Of a stretch of DNA of 64,000 nucleotides, positions 23,667 through 34,941 are shown in pieces (the first letter of the stretch is position 1; every line of letters starts with the position of its first letter). A program made the translations under genes and the position numbers. Location: positions 101,044,786 through 101,108,785 of the forward strand of contig OZ022499.1 of the NCBI GenBank assembly GCA_963989385.1. Direction: 5' to 3'. Origin of the DNA: Ctena decussata. Taxonomy: Eukaryota > Mollusca > Bivalvia > Lucinida > Lucinidae. Under the pieces are notes generated by a model. That model was not told where the DNA came from and did not search any database. It worked only from the letters and a program-made list of their open reading frames with translations.

Positions 23667-25237
23667 ATGAGAGGTAGAAAACTTAAAATTGCTAATTTGA
23701 TAGTTCATTTGATTACACAAATAAATCTAATAATGAATTCATATATACTGCTCACAAAAGGTAGGGGATATTTTGACATAGAAGGGAGTAAAATAATAAT
23801 TATTATGGCCTGGTTAAATTATTATTGTCTATCGATAGAGCACTATTCAAGTGACAATATTCAACTAAAACAGAGACAGTCACAGCAGGTCACATGACGT
23901 AGAGCAACGCATAAAGGACTACAGGGTGTACATCTCAATTTCGCATCGGCGGGAAAAATTCAATTGGACCCTAGAGTTTTAAATTCTTCATCATTTTCCA
24001 AACTGAAAACATCCACTTTGGTAGGCTTTATTGCGTTATTTAAGTATAGGACCCTTACAAATGTCACTATCGGTGAGACAATTTACCACACAATGGTATT
24101 AATTACGCTTACCATTTCGTCCTGTGATAAAATCGCATGAAAAAGGTATCTGCATCTTGTTAACTGAGACATTAGGCGCTTGTTTTGATAAAGTTTGCAT
24201 AAAATGATGTCATTGCTGTGCTGGATTCTAGCGAAATTCGGGTGTCGACCCCTTATCTACTTTCAATTTATTCTAGGCCACGTGACAAGCTTTAACGCAT
24301 TGGAAGTCTCTATGAATATTTGTTATGAATTATAGCAGTAAAATATCCATCCACTATTTTTCTTTATTCTGCTTTTTTGAATGTCTTCATATCCCTTACG
24401 TATTTTGAGCAGTATTTGAAATAAAGGTAATAAAAAGACAGGCAATGATCAGGAACTAATACAACTATAGACCTTTAAAAGTAGTATATACATAGATTGC
24501 CAGCACTTCACAAGAGGCACGGTAAACTGAATGAACAGCTGTTACCCAGACATTCAGGTAACCCATCTAAAACAAAACTCACAAAACAGATGAACGAAAG
24601 CACTGACATGGTTACAGTAAGGTCCCACAACAGAATACCTCCTTGGACAGGTCAGTAATAAATAACTGGAGGGGAGGAAGGGGACCTGAAACGGGGGCTT
24701 AAACTAACTTGACTGTATCCAAACCCTCGCCATTAGCTTCTGTAATAGTTCGAAACTTTAAGTTAGCTGTTCGGTCCGCGTGAAAGTTTTCCACCCATCA
24801 ATGGATTATCATCGGAAAAAAAACGGATAAAACAATGATGAATGGAAGATGAGGACTTGACAGTATATCAGTAAATTCCCTTGGAAGACAAATAAATTCA
24901 TAAAACAACACGATGTAACCTTATAACGCGAACACAATATGATATTTACATTCTCAGTGCATATATTAAAAAACCATATGGAAAACCATTAGAACGTAAT
25001 GTAGTTTATACTTCAATAACTACATCGGTTCACGCGACGTCACATGACGTTTAGTGACGTCATAATAAACCATGTTTCTCACTAACCTGATTGGATGTTG
25101 GCAACGTTATGCCGTTTTTTACGCTGTTCCACTGTTAGTAAAAAAACTTGTGTATAAATGCTTTTTCTGCTTCAACTGTAGCCCCTAACGCAAATTTGTG
25201 GTCAAATAAGAGATAGAAAAGAATGTAAATATAAGCA
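23667..25237. other. 5' flank of Nkx2.2-like gene: no gene seen, one dispersed-repeat segment
   Basis: AT-rich. 24520..24760 (TTACAGTAAGGTCCCACAAC, then GGACAGGTCAGTAATAA) is related to segments at 37020..37245 and 52215..52500. No open frame of note. Confidence 0.45.
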
Positions 25238-25385
25238 ATGAACATAATTTTCATGGTGTTTATCGAAGAATAAACTACATTGGATCGCTAGCAAAGTTTA
25301 CATGAACCCCTTCGGGCTTCACCTACTTTGCACGCGACCCAATGTAGTTCATACTTCGATAAACACCAGCAAAATGAAATTCATT
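25238..25385. mobile_element. Short foldback element (GTGTTTATCGAAG arms)
   Basis: GGTGTTTATCGAAGAATAAA / GTTCATACTTCGATAAACACC and CTACATTGGATCG/CGACCCAATGTAG are inverted around a 40-base centre containing CCCCTTCGGGC. Similar in design to 36131..36261. Confidence 0.75.
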
Positions 25386-25524
25386 CCTTAAATAAACGAA
25401 ACAAAAATACTAATTAATAAAAGACATGAAAAATGAGTCAAACAGGTTCCCTTCTAAGAGATTGGAAAAATTTCCCTCCCTTAAGGAATCAAAGCAAACT
25501 GTTTCAAACACCTTAATAACTGTT

Positions 25525-25697
25525 TTACGACTACCTGAAGCGCCAAAATTGGAATAGATGTATTTGCCTGATCTTGATCTACACATTTTGACCTAGTCTT
25601 TGAATTCTCAGTATGATATAACTTGGACAAAACATTTTGTTTTGAAATTTTGCAGTCGTAAATTTTATCCTCTGCCTGTTTGACGCTATAAGGGTTA
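25525..25697 (-). repeat. Dispersed repeat R3, copy 1
   Basis: On the minus strand it contains ATATCATACTGAGAATTCAA then AGACTAGGTCAAA. Shared with copies at 35794..35980 and 45974..46160. Family described at the 45974 copy. Confidence 0.7.
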
Positions 25698-26281
25698 GTT
25701 TTAAACATCATAGCGCTAGAATGCAAACCCCTCTTAAGAAAAAAAAAATAAAAATCTGGAAAAATATGTGAAATAAAACTGGTACATTTGATACATATAG
25801 GAAACGTCCAATGAGATAAAGAAAGGATGATTTTTTTTTCATTTTCGAAAAAGAGTATATGAATAAAATGAATAGAAAGAAAACTTCAAATCCGTTTAAT
25901 CCAAAGATTCCTAAATGGAATTTTTGATAATAAGCCGTCCAAGGACCTCCTATCTAACAATCGATAGAGCTATTTCAACAATACTTTAGCCAATAAGACT
26001 TTTAATAATAGCGAGCTAGTGGAAATCGTTGAGTATCTAGCACAGTCAGCGTACAAAACTTATACGAAGCCACGCCTACAATTATTGAACTTAACAAGTA
26101 TCAACAAAAATTCAGTAAAATATAGCTATCATTGGAAAACGTCTTGATAAAGCATGACTTTTCGATTTTGTTCTTCAGCTTTGAGTGTTTCGTCGGGTGC
26201 AATTTAATCATTAAGTGCTTCGATCTTAAGCTGTGTAAATTGAGAGAAAATACTTATATAGTCTGACGTTCATCTTTACAG

Positions 26282-26504
26282 ATGGACGGACACCTGGTTA
26301 TGAAGTCCAGTAGTTTCACAGTGAAAGACATTTTGGATCTACCCGAGGGAAAGTTAGCGTGCAGTCCGGTACCGGCGGATACGACGACGACAGGTTCATT
26401 ACGGACAATACCAAGTGTACCAGAGATGCCAACGGGACAGTTTGGATACGATAACAGCGACAACCCGTACACAAGATGGTTACAAAATAACGAACATTAT
26501 ACAC
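26282..26504 (+). CDS. Nkx2.2: Nkx2.2/vnd-like NK2 homeobox transcription factor, coding exon 1
   Basis: First coding exon, 74 codons plus one base (phase 1). It begins at an ATG with G at +4, and an in-frame TGA lies 18 bases upstream at 26264. Residues 11-22 read SFTVKDILDLPE, the TN (tinman/Eh1-like) motif that recruits Groucho/TLE corepressors in NK2 proteins; it sits at the extreme N-terminus, as expected for Nkx2.2. Residues 23-74 are Pro/Thr-rich and then Tyr/Asp-rich (YDNSDNPYTRWLQ) with no known domain. The exon ends at C|GTAAGT, a strong donor, with the split codon completed in exon 2 to give Gln75. The ATG is preceded directly by CTTTACAG, which looks like a splice acceptor, so a non-coding 5' exon upstream is possible. 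The open frame runs 15 codons into the intron but no family sequence continues there. Confidence 0.9.
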
Positions 26505-27830
26505 GTAAGTCGGAGTTTTTACAAACCACACGGGGAAAAAACAACTTTTGATAGGTTTGAGCTGCAAACGAAAGTCTTTCCTAGGGTAACTATGAGGACA
26601 GATGTGGGACTTTTCTGGTTTAGCTTCTTAATGGTTTACCAAGGGGAAGTTAAGCCCCGTATGTCTTGTACCTTCGTTTTAAATAAACGATAGAAAATGC
26701 TTAGATAGTATTCCTCTACAAATTTACAAATACATGTCTTTTAAAATCCATTTGTCTCATTAGTGCTATTCTATCCAGTGCAATTCTATGCAGTGCACTT
26801 TACTTTTTTCCGTTTTTTATATTGAATATTCCTCTCTTTTTTTTTTTGTTAATTTTTTTCGTAGGATTGAAAGCATTTCTGTACAAAATCGAAAAACAAA
26901 AAGCAAAAAAAAAACTTAGAATGCTGAAAGAGGTATTTCTTCCATCATTTGAATATACTGCAACAGGTTAAAAGGCTATAATTAAATTACATTAAATACA
27001 GCTGTCAAAAATCTTTTACATTTGTTACCCTATTTCCAAAATATAAACTCGACAAATTATACTACTAACTGCAAAATGCTGCCCTTTCGAGTCATTGAAA
27101 TAGTGTTGATAAAAGTGAATGTATTTGTTACAGTAAGCTTCACCAGCCCTGTGCTTTTGACGAGTGCAGCTCCAGAATAGACCGGACGGTTTATTTTGGA
27201 ATTGCACACGTACGGTCTATTCTGAAATTGCACACGTCAAATCACAGTCAAATTGTTCATTGAAATTGCAGTACATTGTTTGTACCCAATATGTATACTT
27301 TGTCGATTCAAAGCCCACTGATATGTCTCTCCAACTCGCCAACTCGCCAAAACAATTTTACATGCAGTTTTAGCAAGGTTGAGAATGTCTGAAGAGAGCC
27401 GCAATTACTTTCTGCAACACGACAAATAATTCAACATACATTTTCGCCAGCCTGGAAAAAGTCATAAACAATATCCTTAGCAAGGTGTATGACTTTCTTC
27501 AACGACACAAATTCCGCGTGGAGAGATAAATACCATAAACTGAAAACAATATTGTAATATTGTTAAAACTGCAAAAAAAAAAAAAACAATAAAAAACTAC
27601 TTCCCTAGTACAATTCGACGTCATGGACGTCATGAAATTTTAATACACTAGTAGATGAGTTACGCTTGTTGGCAGCAACAGATTTAAAGACAAAGCAAAC
27701 GGCTGCATGATAATTGTGTGTTTAGACAAGGACGTATGATACACTACGACACAAATGACAATAGATGAAAATGAGCTTGATTATAGCAGTAATAATGAGA
27801 ATAGTAATAGGATAGCAGTATACACAAAGC

Positions 27831-28079
27831 CTGGCCCCGAGGTTATAAAACTTTTTCCATGCTCAACTCAGCTGAGCATGAAATTTTACCTGCTAATAAA
27901 TAGCAAATTACTGAAAAGTACAGTTGTTTTATTGCTCAGTTTAACTGAGTATGAAATTTTCTCTGCTTATGAATATGAAAATGCCAACATTAGTTTGGCA
28001 TTTTCATATTTATCAGCAGAGAAAATTTCATGCTCAGCTGAGTTGAGCACGAAAAAAGTTTTATAACCTCGGGGCCTGG
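27831..28079. mobile_element. Foldback element in the Nkx2.2 intron
   Basis: CTGGCCCCGAGGTTATAAAA ... TTTTATAACCTCGGGGCCTGG, with further inverted pairs CTCAACTCAGCTGAGCATG and CATGCTCAGCTGAGTTGAG, and a central ATGCCAA/TTGGCAT hairpin. A 103-codon open frame over it is not a gene. Confidence 0.85.
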
Positions 28080-29389
28080 TCAGTTATAGTAGACACATAA
28101 ATAAATAAATTACAATGATCTGCGATTACGGTGAAATTTAACTCAAAAGTTGGGATAGTAAAGTATTATCACCCGTTAAATCTCATTTCTTAAACATACA
28201 AACACACCTATACCAATACCGATTTAAATATTTATTTTCAACACGTTTCGACCATTTTCTTATCAGTATATTATTTATTTAATGCCCAACTATTTTCTTT
28301 TATTTACAATTTGATTTTCAAACAACACTTAGGGATTAACTAAATAGTTTGGGTCCTTTACAGACACTCTTTGAAGTATAACATCTGTAGATTCCTGTTT
28401 AAATTTTCGATTTTCCTAAACTCTTGTTTTGCTGTTTCAAAATTCAAGAGTAAAGTTTACATTTTTGTTTCAATTTCAAATTAGATCTTTAAAATAAAAC
28501 TAAAGCCCTAAAAGGTTAAAAAGCATTCAAAGAAATTTCAACATTATATGCTTCCGTACATGTCGTTACTCTCTCTCACTCACTATTTTTTCTCTCTCTC
28601 TTAGGCGTCACGAGTAGATTAGCACGTGAATTGAGTGACGGTCCCGATGGTTATGGCTATTCAACTTTCTGGCGGAACACGTCGGTCGCGTACATGTATT
28701 TGGTAAACTTAACAACTAATGCACAGAAGCGCTCTATCAAAAGCGTAACCAAATGGGTTAAATTTTGATTTTCAACGGTCATTGTGTGATTATTATGCTA
28801 GTGGTCGTCGCTAAAATTAATTCTGTACGAAGCATTTTGCGCTTCATGCAATTTCAGCTCCGTCCACTAGCTTCATCGCTCAATGAACACGTTGGAAAGT
28901 CTTTCAGTTCTTGCTACGAGTAGCCTATATTTTTCAACTACCGCGTTATTGTATCGGATATTGTATAATGTGATCAGCTTTAAGTTTAATATTAGAAGCG
29001 GCAAAATCGAAATAACGTATAACACAGCTTTATTTCAATAAATACCCGCGCAGTTCATCACAAAATTTCACCCAGACTCCGGTTACTAGTTTTTTCAGTA
29101 TTTGCAACTATCGCGCCACAATATTTTAGTGTTAAGACGGGGTGCACAGATTGGTTGTACTGCCTAAATAACATGAAAAGATTTTTTTTCGAATATTAAG
29201 GCGGCAGTTTCCTTCCAAATTATATCGGAAAAGGAAAAAAATCTTTATATAAGTCCAGTGTATGTTGTGTTGTCCATTTGAGAACTCTTTGAATATTTGT
29301 TATTTTTTTACTCACATCCTTAGCTTACATGAAACAGTATACTCAGAAAGTGGCCTCATAACCTCATTACGGGCTGCCATATTTAAAAA

Positions 29390-29642
29390 GAAAAGAACAG
29401 GGAATAGTAAGGCGACTACAGAAGAAACCAAGCTCACGCGCGTCGCGACAAAAAGAAAAGAACAGTGAATATAGTCTGGCGACAATACAAGAAACCAAGC
29501 TCACGCGCGTCGCGACAAACAGATGTTTTCCGCAGAACCTATACTTAAAAAATACAAGAACAGAGAACAGTAAGCCGACTACATAAGAAGCTAAGCTCAC
29601 GCGCGTCGCGACAAACAAGTGTTTTCAGCAGAACCTATACTG
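29390..29642 (+). repeat. CpG-rich tandem repeat in the Nkx2.2 intron, three units
   Basis: AAGCTCACGCGCGTCGCGAC occurs exactly at 29430, 29497 and 29593, with the flanking words AGAACAG and GTTTTC(C/A)GCAGAACCTATACT also repeated. CpG-dense against an AT-rich background. Confidence 0.85.
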
Positions 29643-30008
29643 TAACTTCCCATTGCTTTTATAGGCACACTGTTTTAGAATAACCCAAACCATCATGATA
29701 ACGTTGCTTCGATGCAGTCGCAACATGAAGAGTTAAGAGTAGACTCCATTCTCCATTTCGAAAGGAATTTGTCATCCTCGGTCAGCAAACAGAAAGTCAC
29801 ACAAGTTCTCTTTGTAAACATGGCGGATCGGATGTATGGCAGTGTACCCATACGCCTTAAAGCCTGATTTAGTTGCAAAAATTCGTGCCGGAAAAGGACT
29901 TTCCATTAGAAGTGGGATATGATCATACGTTTTAAACAAAGGAAATACATTTTACATGTCCGGCTGCGTTTGGAAAAGCATGAAGTATTTAAACATTCAT
30001 ATAGTAAA

Positions 30009-30010
<2 letters not shown>

Positions 30011-30054
<44 letters not shown>
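30011..30054 (+). repeat. (CA)n microsatellite
   Basis: Over 20 CA dinucleotides, ending about 58 bases before the exon 2 acceptor of the Nkx2.2-like gene. It overlaps the region where the branch point and polypyrimidine tract would start. Confidence 0.95.
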
Positions 30055-30057
<3 letters not shown>

Positions 30058-30113
30058 TTCATATGAGAAAGGCAACACGTTTTTCACCTATTGTTTATGT
30101 TTTATTATTTCAG

Positions 30114-30886
30114 AATTACCGCCCATCCATTCTCCCGGGAGCACATCAAGTCATTCTAACGGTGACGTCTCACAGGACAACATCAGCACCTCTATCAAAT
30201 CAGAACATGAAGAAGATTCTGAAAACGAGGCTGACGACGATGACATAACTGAAGGAGATTCTCAAAATAATTCAAACAGTTCAGAATCACAAAAGAAACG
30301 CAAACGGCGGATACTATTTTCAAAAGCACAGACATATGAACTTGAGCGTAGATTTAGGCAACAAAGATACTTGTCGGCCCCAGAAAGAGAACATTTGGCA
30401 AGCATTATACGGTTAACACCAACACAAGTGAAAATTTGGTTCCAGAACCATAGATATAAATTAAAACGTGCTCGACAGGAAAAAGGACTTGATTTACACC
30501 CACTTCCGTCCCCTCGACGTGTAGCGGTTCCAGTGTTAGTTAGAGACGGTAAACCGTGCCAACCTAGTTCTAGCTGTGGGCTTATGAAGTCCCAGGACCA
30601 CCACGCGATGCAATCGAATCTCAGTGTTTCACCCATGAATAATGGCATGAGTCATATGAATAATATGAACGGAATGAACTCGTTACCACCAATGGCGGAG
30701 TCACTTCCGAGTATGAATACATTGAACACTTCATTATCAGCGCCAATGAATATGAGTTGTGCTTATAATATGAACTCAATGAATTCCATGAACGCAATGA
30801 ATTTACAAAATATGAACATGAATAATATGAACGTGTTGCCAAGCTACAGCCATCCTTTAATGCAACCACAGACTAGATGGTGGTAG
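30114..30886 (+). CDS. Nkx2.2: Nkx2.2/vnd-like NK2 homeobox transcription factor, coding exon 2 (homeodomain)
   Basis: Second and last coding exon, encoding residues 75-331 and ending in TAG at 30884-30886. It follows the acceptor TTATTATTTCAG. In order: a Ser-rich then acidic stretch (residues 99-125, including EADDDD) with IKSE at 102-105, which fits a SUMO consensus; a 60-residue homeodomain at residues 136-195 (30296..30475) with WFQN at homeodomain positions 48-51 and the NK2-class Tyr54 (HRYK); and an NK2-specific domain at about 207-223 ([15 protein letters not shown]). Residues [16 protein letters not shown] place it with Nkx2.2/vnd, not Nkx2.1/scro, which has QAQVYELERRFKQQ. Residues 240-331 are unusual: 18 methionines in 92 residues, mostly MN(N/S) repeats. 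The protein ends [11 protein letters not shown]. In animals this family patterns ventral neural tissue as a nuclear DNA-binding repressor/activator. The full length of 331 residues compares with about 273 in vertebrates. Assignment is very secure at class level and strong at Nkx2.2 level. Confidence 0.95.
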
Positions 30887-31440
30887 CAAATAATATCTCA
30901 GCATTGCAAACAAACACATTCCATCCATGTTATTTTATATAGTATTTTTTCTCTTTTTTTCCCCAAAATCTCAACACTTATGGGTATGCTATATATATAA
31001 GTGCTTTAAAGCCAAAGAGTGTGTCATGCATTTTTAAAAGGATCTGAGACAAGAGTGAGTCCGGAACACCCTAGATGGAAAAATAGTGCTTAATGGACAG
31101 TTCCGATATGTAGGAGGATTTCAACTGGAAAAAGGGATTGTTGTCAGAAACTTCTCATCTTGTTTTGTTTTTGGTTACCAGTTTATTACTTTGTGCTTAA
31201 CCGTTTCTATCATCAAACACTCTTGGTGTTTGCTTGCGATTTTTTTTCAGATTTTTTTAGATTCAGAAGCCTTACATTTGATGTGTTTATTTTTTATCAT
31301 ATTTGAAGACAAACGTTTTTCACCAGTGTCTTTGAATACATAGAAATATCTGAAAAGGTTTATTTCAGATGGCACATTAGACACATTAGCTTGAAACAAC
31401 GCCGTATGGAGTCAATGCTGTACGCAATGACGTAGCATCG
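30887..31440 (+). other. Presumed 3' UTR and immediate 3' flank of Nkx2.2-like gene
   Basis: AT-rich sequence after the TAG stop. I see no AATAAA here; the first clear one is at 31734-31739, inside the composite repeat downstream. The transcript end is therefore undefined. No other gene is seen. Confidence 0.35.
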
Positions 31441-31449
31441 ACGTTGACG

Positions 31450-32612
31450 TGGAGCCGGTTTTCAATGGAGCGTATTGTTTTTCCTTTACCCGCCAATTAT
31501 CGCAGATTCTAACATGACGTTAACTTTTTCCCCATCGATCGTATAGGAAGCGGCGTTATGTCAAAATTGTGATAAATCACGTTGCAGACGCCGCAGTGTG
31601 CAGGTTCACGCCAGATGTAAGCGTGCTTTTGTCGACGTTCGCCCCAAAATAGTCCTTCGGAAAACGTCGCTGCATTTTCATTCTATATAATGTTAGAATT
31701 GAAAAAGTTTTTCCTTACCAGTAAATCCTTACCAATAAATTATCGCTGATTAACACATGTTTTGTCGGGCAGATACAAATATTTATTCACTCCAGCCATC
31801 AGCCGTCGTGAATTAAAATGTCGTGATCTGCCTTCAAACAAAATGTCTTCATCAGCGATAACTCACGGGTATGGAATATCGTTTCTTGATAAACATATGT
31901 GTTGAACCGTGATAATTCACAGGTAAGGAAAATTATTTCTTAATAAACACGTGTGTTGATCAGCGCTAATTCACAGGTAAGGAAAAAATATTTCGATTCT
32001 CACATTATACAGAATGAAAATACAAGGATATAGCGACGTTGTCTGAAGGACTATTTTGAGGCGGACGCCGACAGAAGTAGACGGTTACATTTAACGTTAT
32101 CAAAACGCGAAATTCGCACACCTCGATATAAGCAGCATGGATTATCACAAATTCAAACATGACGTTAATGTTTTTCCCACTGAGCTGTAGGAAGCGAGAC
32201 CGTGTGAAATTTGTGATACATCACGTTTAATAGTAACACTTCGGCAAATTCCGTTTTCATTTTGTGTGATATAAGATTCGAAATAATTTTTCTTTACCGG
32301 TAAATTATCATGTTGTAGGGCAGATGCGAATATTAATTAACTCCTGGTGCGCCGTTGTGAATTAATATTTTGCAATCAGCCCTCCAACGTCCGGTGTTAA
32401 TCAGCGATAATTCAACGGAAAGGTAAAAACCTATTTCTTAATTTTCACACCACGCCGCTTCTTATACTTTCAATGGGGCAACATTAACGTCATGTCAGAA
32501 TAGACGTTTTCAGCGCATGTTTTCTCCTTGTCCATTAAAAATGCTTTGAACTTGGATCGAGGATAAGGATTTTCGGCACTACATATATATACGCTGCATG
32601 GAAAACCGGCTT
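31450..32612. mobile_element. Composite inverted-repeat element 3' of Nkx2.2
   Basis: Outer ends GGAGCCGGTTTTCAATGGAG and ATACGCTGCATGGAAAACCG are inverted relatives. Inside, GACGTTCGCCCCAAAATAGT (31640) has a degraded inverse at about 32060, and ATTATCGCAGATTCTAACATG (31498) recurs directly at about 32142. CAGCGATAATTCAC-type words recur several times. No protein frame. Contains the first AATAAA after the Nkx2.2 stop (31734). Confidence 0.6.
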
Positions 32613-32840
32613 GATATTGCAAACTTTGAAAGACTTTATCCAGATAATCAAAACAGACACGTTAATTATGGTTTAGATTTAACAATGTATTTCCAGCCCG
32701 GAAATATATCCTTGAAATGACAAGCTTTTGTTTTTACTTTCTCTTTTGTCCTATTCTCATGTAGATGTTACTCAGGAGGCTCAAAGGCAAGAATCCATAA
32801 CATGCACCCCTGGCAACAAGTCTGTCCTCGTCCTCTTCAA

Positions 32841-33055
32841 TAGGGTAAAGTCGGGTTAATTCGGACAGCGGGTAAATTCGGACAGTGACATTGTTTCCTT
32901 TATATGTCAGTTGTTTGGAATTAAAACAAAATTTAGTGGGTAAACAGTGAAAATCGTGATGAGACGGCTCATTATGAGCCGATAATGAGCCGTCTCATCT
33001 GGATTGTGGTATGTCTGAATTTACCCGCTGTCCGAAGTTACCCGACTCTACCCTA
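32841..33055. mobile_element. MITE F4, copy 1 (TAGGGTAAAGTCGGGT termini)
   Basis: TAGGGTAAAGTCGGGTTAAT ... ACCCGACTCTACCCTA; second inverted words TTCGGACAGCGGGTAAATTC and GAATTTACCCGCTGTCCGAA. The centre is a hairpin GAGACGGCTCATTATGAGCC. 215 bp, non-coding; second copy at 34651..34865. Confidence 0.85.
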
Positions 33056-33077
33056 CAGATACAGTTGGTAGACAAGT

Positions 33078-33098
33078 TTTTTTTTTTTTTTTTTTTGC
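33078..33098. repeat. Poly-T tract
   Basis: About 21 T residues. Confidence 0.9.
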
Positions 33099-34373
33099 TA
33101 ATCGCGACAATTAATGGATACGTTTATATTACTGGAACAGATTTCTTCTTATGAAAAAAACAAACAAAAAAAAAACAAAAACAAAAAAACGGTAAAGCAC
33201 TCACCGCATTAAATATTCGATGATAGTTTGCATTATTCCAAATGCATGATTACAAATTTGAATTATATACACATTGAAGAACTATTTTTTATTAACGATG
33301 TCTTTGGATCGTAGTTGTAGGGATTTAAACGAGACAGGGTTACAAACACAAATGTGAATTCAAATGGAATTTTCAGAAATACACATCCGCTCTAAAAATA
33401 CATGAAATAATATGTATATTATATACCAGCAACATTCAAAAGCGTATTGTCTTGTTAAAATGTCCAGAAAATATTTTGTCTTTCTAATGAGCAGCATTTT
33501 TTTTAATCTCACTAAGGCATTTCTTGTTGCATTTTTGGAAACGTTGTCATTGACATTACAAAATGAAAAAATAAATAGATTTTTTATAATTTTATCCGAA
33601 TTTTAATTATGAATGGCAATCACATAAAGAAAAAAATCATATTTCTGTCATTGTGCATATCTTTTAAGTACTTCTTAGTACACTTTTCGTGACGATGACT
33701 TTATTTTATACTACATACATAATTAGTCTTTTTTCTGTGAAAGTGATACATGCGGCAAAGTCACGACTTAACGAAGACTTTTGATCACCATCTGTATATA
33801 TCCGAGCCATGCTGTCTTGCCTGAACAGTGCAGTGAAAAATGTATACTTGTCTATCCTTATCATTTGGATGAGTCCATTTCTAGTTTAAGGGGTCTCTGG
33901 TGGATGTTTTCACTTTTATTGTATTTTGCACAGAAATGCCTGTAGCGCAAACAGAGTAGATCCTGATTAGATGCCACGTTCTGTGAGGTCTGAGCTGGGT
34001 CTGCACTGCTTGCATAATGCTCCAAAACGGGGTTCCTGTCTGAGAAGGTTTAACTCATAATGTCACTAGTCCCTAGACCTCGGTCGAAGATGGTTCATCA
34101 TGAACTTCTCGGATGCTAAGAAACTCCCCAACAGCCGGATTGTGTAAGCTGCTGCAACTCTTTTATACACCGACCCGTGCTGAGACATACATAAAAAGCA
34201 ACAATACTATTTTCATGCGAAATATGAAGCAGTTATATTTTTTGGCGATCCCAAAAATTTTAGACACAAATGAGAAGCTAACACGTCTGAATTTAGAGAT
34301 ACATGAGAACAAATATTTCTGAGCCTAGAGAAAATTACTGATTAAGATTCCCAGGAAAGGCCACAATCATAAA
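33099..34373. other. No gene or element seen
   Basis: AT-rich spacer with poly-A/C-A runs near 33160. Short open frames show no domain. Confidence 0.5.
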
Positions 34374-34601
34374 TCAGGGGCCGTATTTATAAAACGACTT
34401 AAGTCGTTGCTATGCTGTTGCTAAGGCTTAATTTCTATGGAGGAGATTCCGTACAACTATGAAATTTGCTCTGGAGGAACAGTCTTTTTAGACTGTTCCT
34501 CCAGAGAAAATTTCATAGTTGAAGGGAATCTCCCTCATAGAAATTCAGCCCTAGCAACAGCATAGCAACTTCTTAAGTTGTTTTATAAATACGGCCCCTG
34601 A
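34374..34601. mobile_element. Foldback element F2, copy 2
   Basis: TCAGGGGCCGTATTTATAAA ... TTTATAAATACGGCCCCTGA, with the same arms and GACTGTTCCTCCAGAG centre as 21565..21790. Confidence 0.9.
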
Positions 34602-34650
34602 TTCTTATGACAGCAGCAACAGGAAGAGACTGAGTAAATTAACTGTGATG

Positions 34651-34865
34651 TAGGGTCGAGTCTTGAAACTTCCGACAGCGGGTAAATTCGGACATTCCAT
34701 TGCAAACAATGAAAATCCAGACGAGACGGCTCATAATGATCCGTCTCGTCAGGAGTTTCACTGTTTGCCCAGTCAATTTTGTTTTAATGCCCAGCAACTG
34801 ACATAAATGAAACAATGTCACTGTCCGAATTTACGTGCTGTCCGAATTTACCTGACTTGACCCTA
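34651..34865. mobile_element. MITE F4, copy 2
   Basis: TAGGGTCGAGTCTTGAAACT ... TACCTGACTTGACCCTA. Centre GAGACGGCTCATAATGATCC then GTCTCGTC. More diverged than copy 1 and immediately followed by an (AT)n tract. Confidence 0.8.
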
Positions 34866-34866
34866 C

Positions 34867-34868
<2 letters not shown>

Positions 34869-34936
<68 letters not shown>
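34869..34936. repeat. (AT)n microsatellite
   Basis: More than 30 AT dinucleotides directly abutting MITE F4 copy 2. The IYIYIY frame on the minus strand is an artefact. Confidence 0.95.

Positions 34937-34941
<5 letters not shown>

Larger units (their letters stand above)
26505..30113 (+). other. Single intron of the Nkx2.2-like gene
   Basis: A 3,609-base phase-1 intron with GTAAGT donor and TTTCAG acceptor. A lone intron between the TN motif and the homeodomain matches vertebrate Nkx2.2 organisation. It contains a foldback element (27831..28079), a CpG-rich tandem repeat (29390..29642) and a (CA)n tract about 58 bases before the acceptor. No other coding segment is visible; the short open frames inside it coincide with the repeats. 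Confidence 0.9.

Noticed and set aside
27755..28066. 103-codon frame in the Nkx2.2 intron
   Set aside because: Lies across a foldback element; the matching arms explain the open frame.
30262..30648. 128-codon minus-strand frame over the homeobox exon
   Set aside because: Shadow of the strongly constrained homeodomain coding strand.
34869..34936. TATA-rich promoter
   Set aside because: Simple (AT)n microsatellite beside a MITE; no gene follows.
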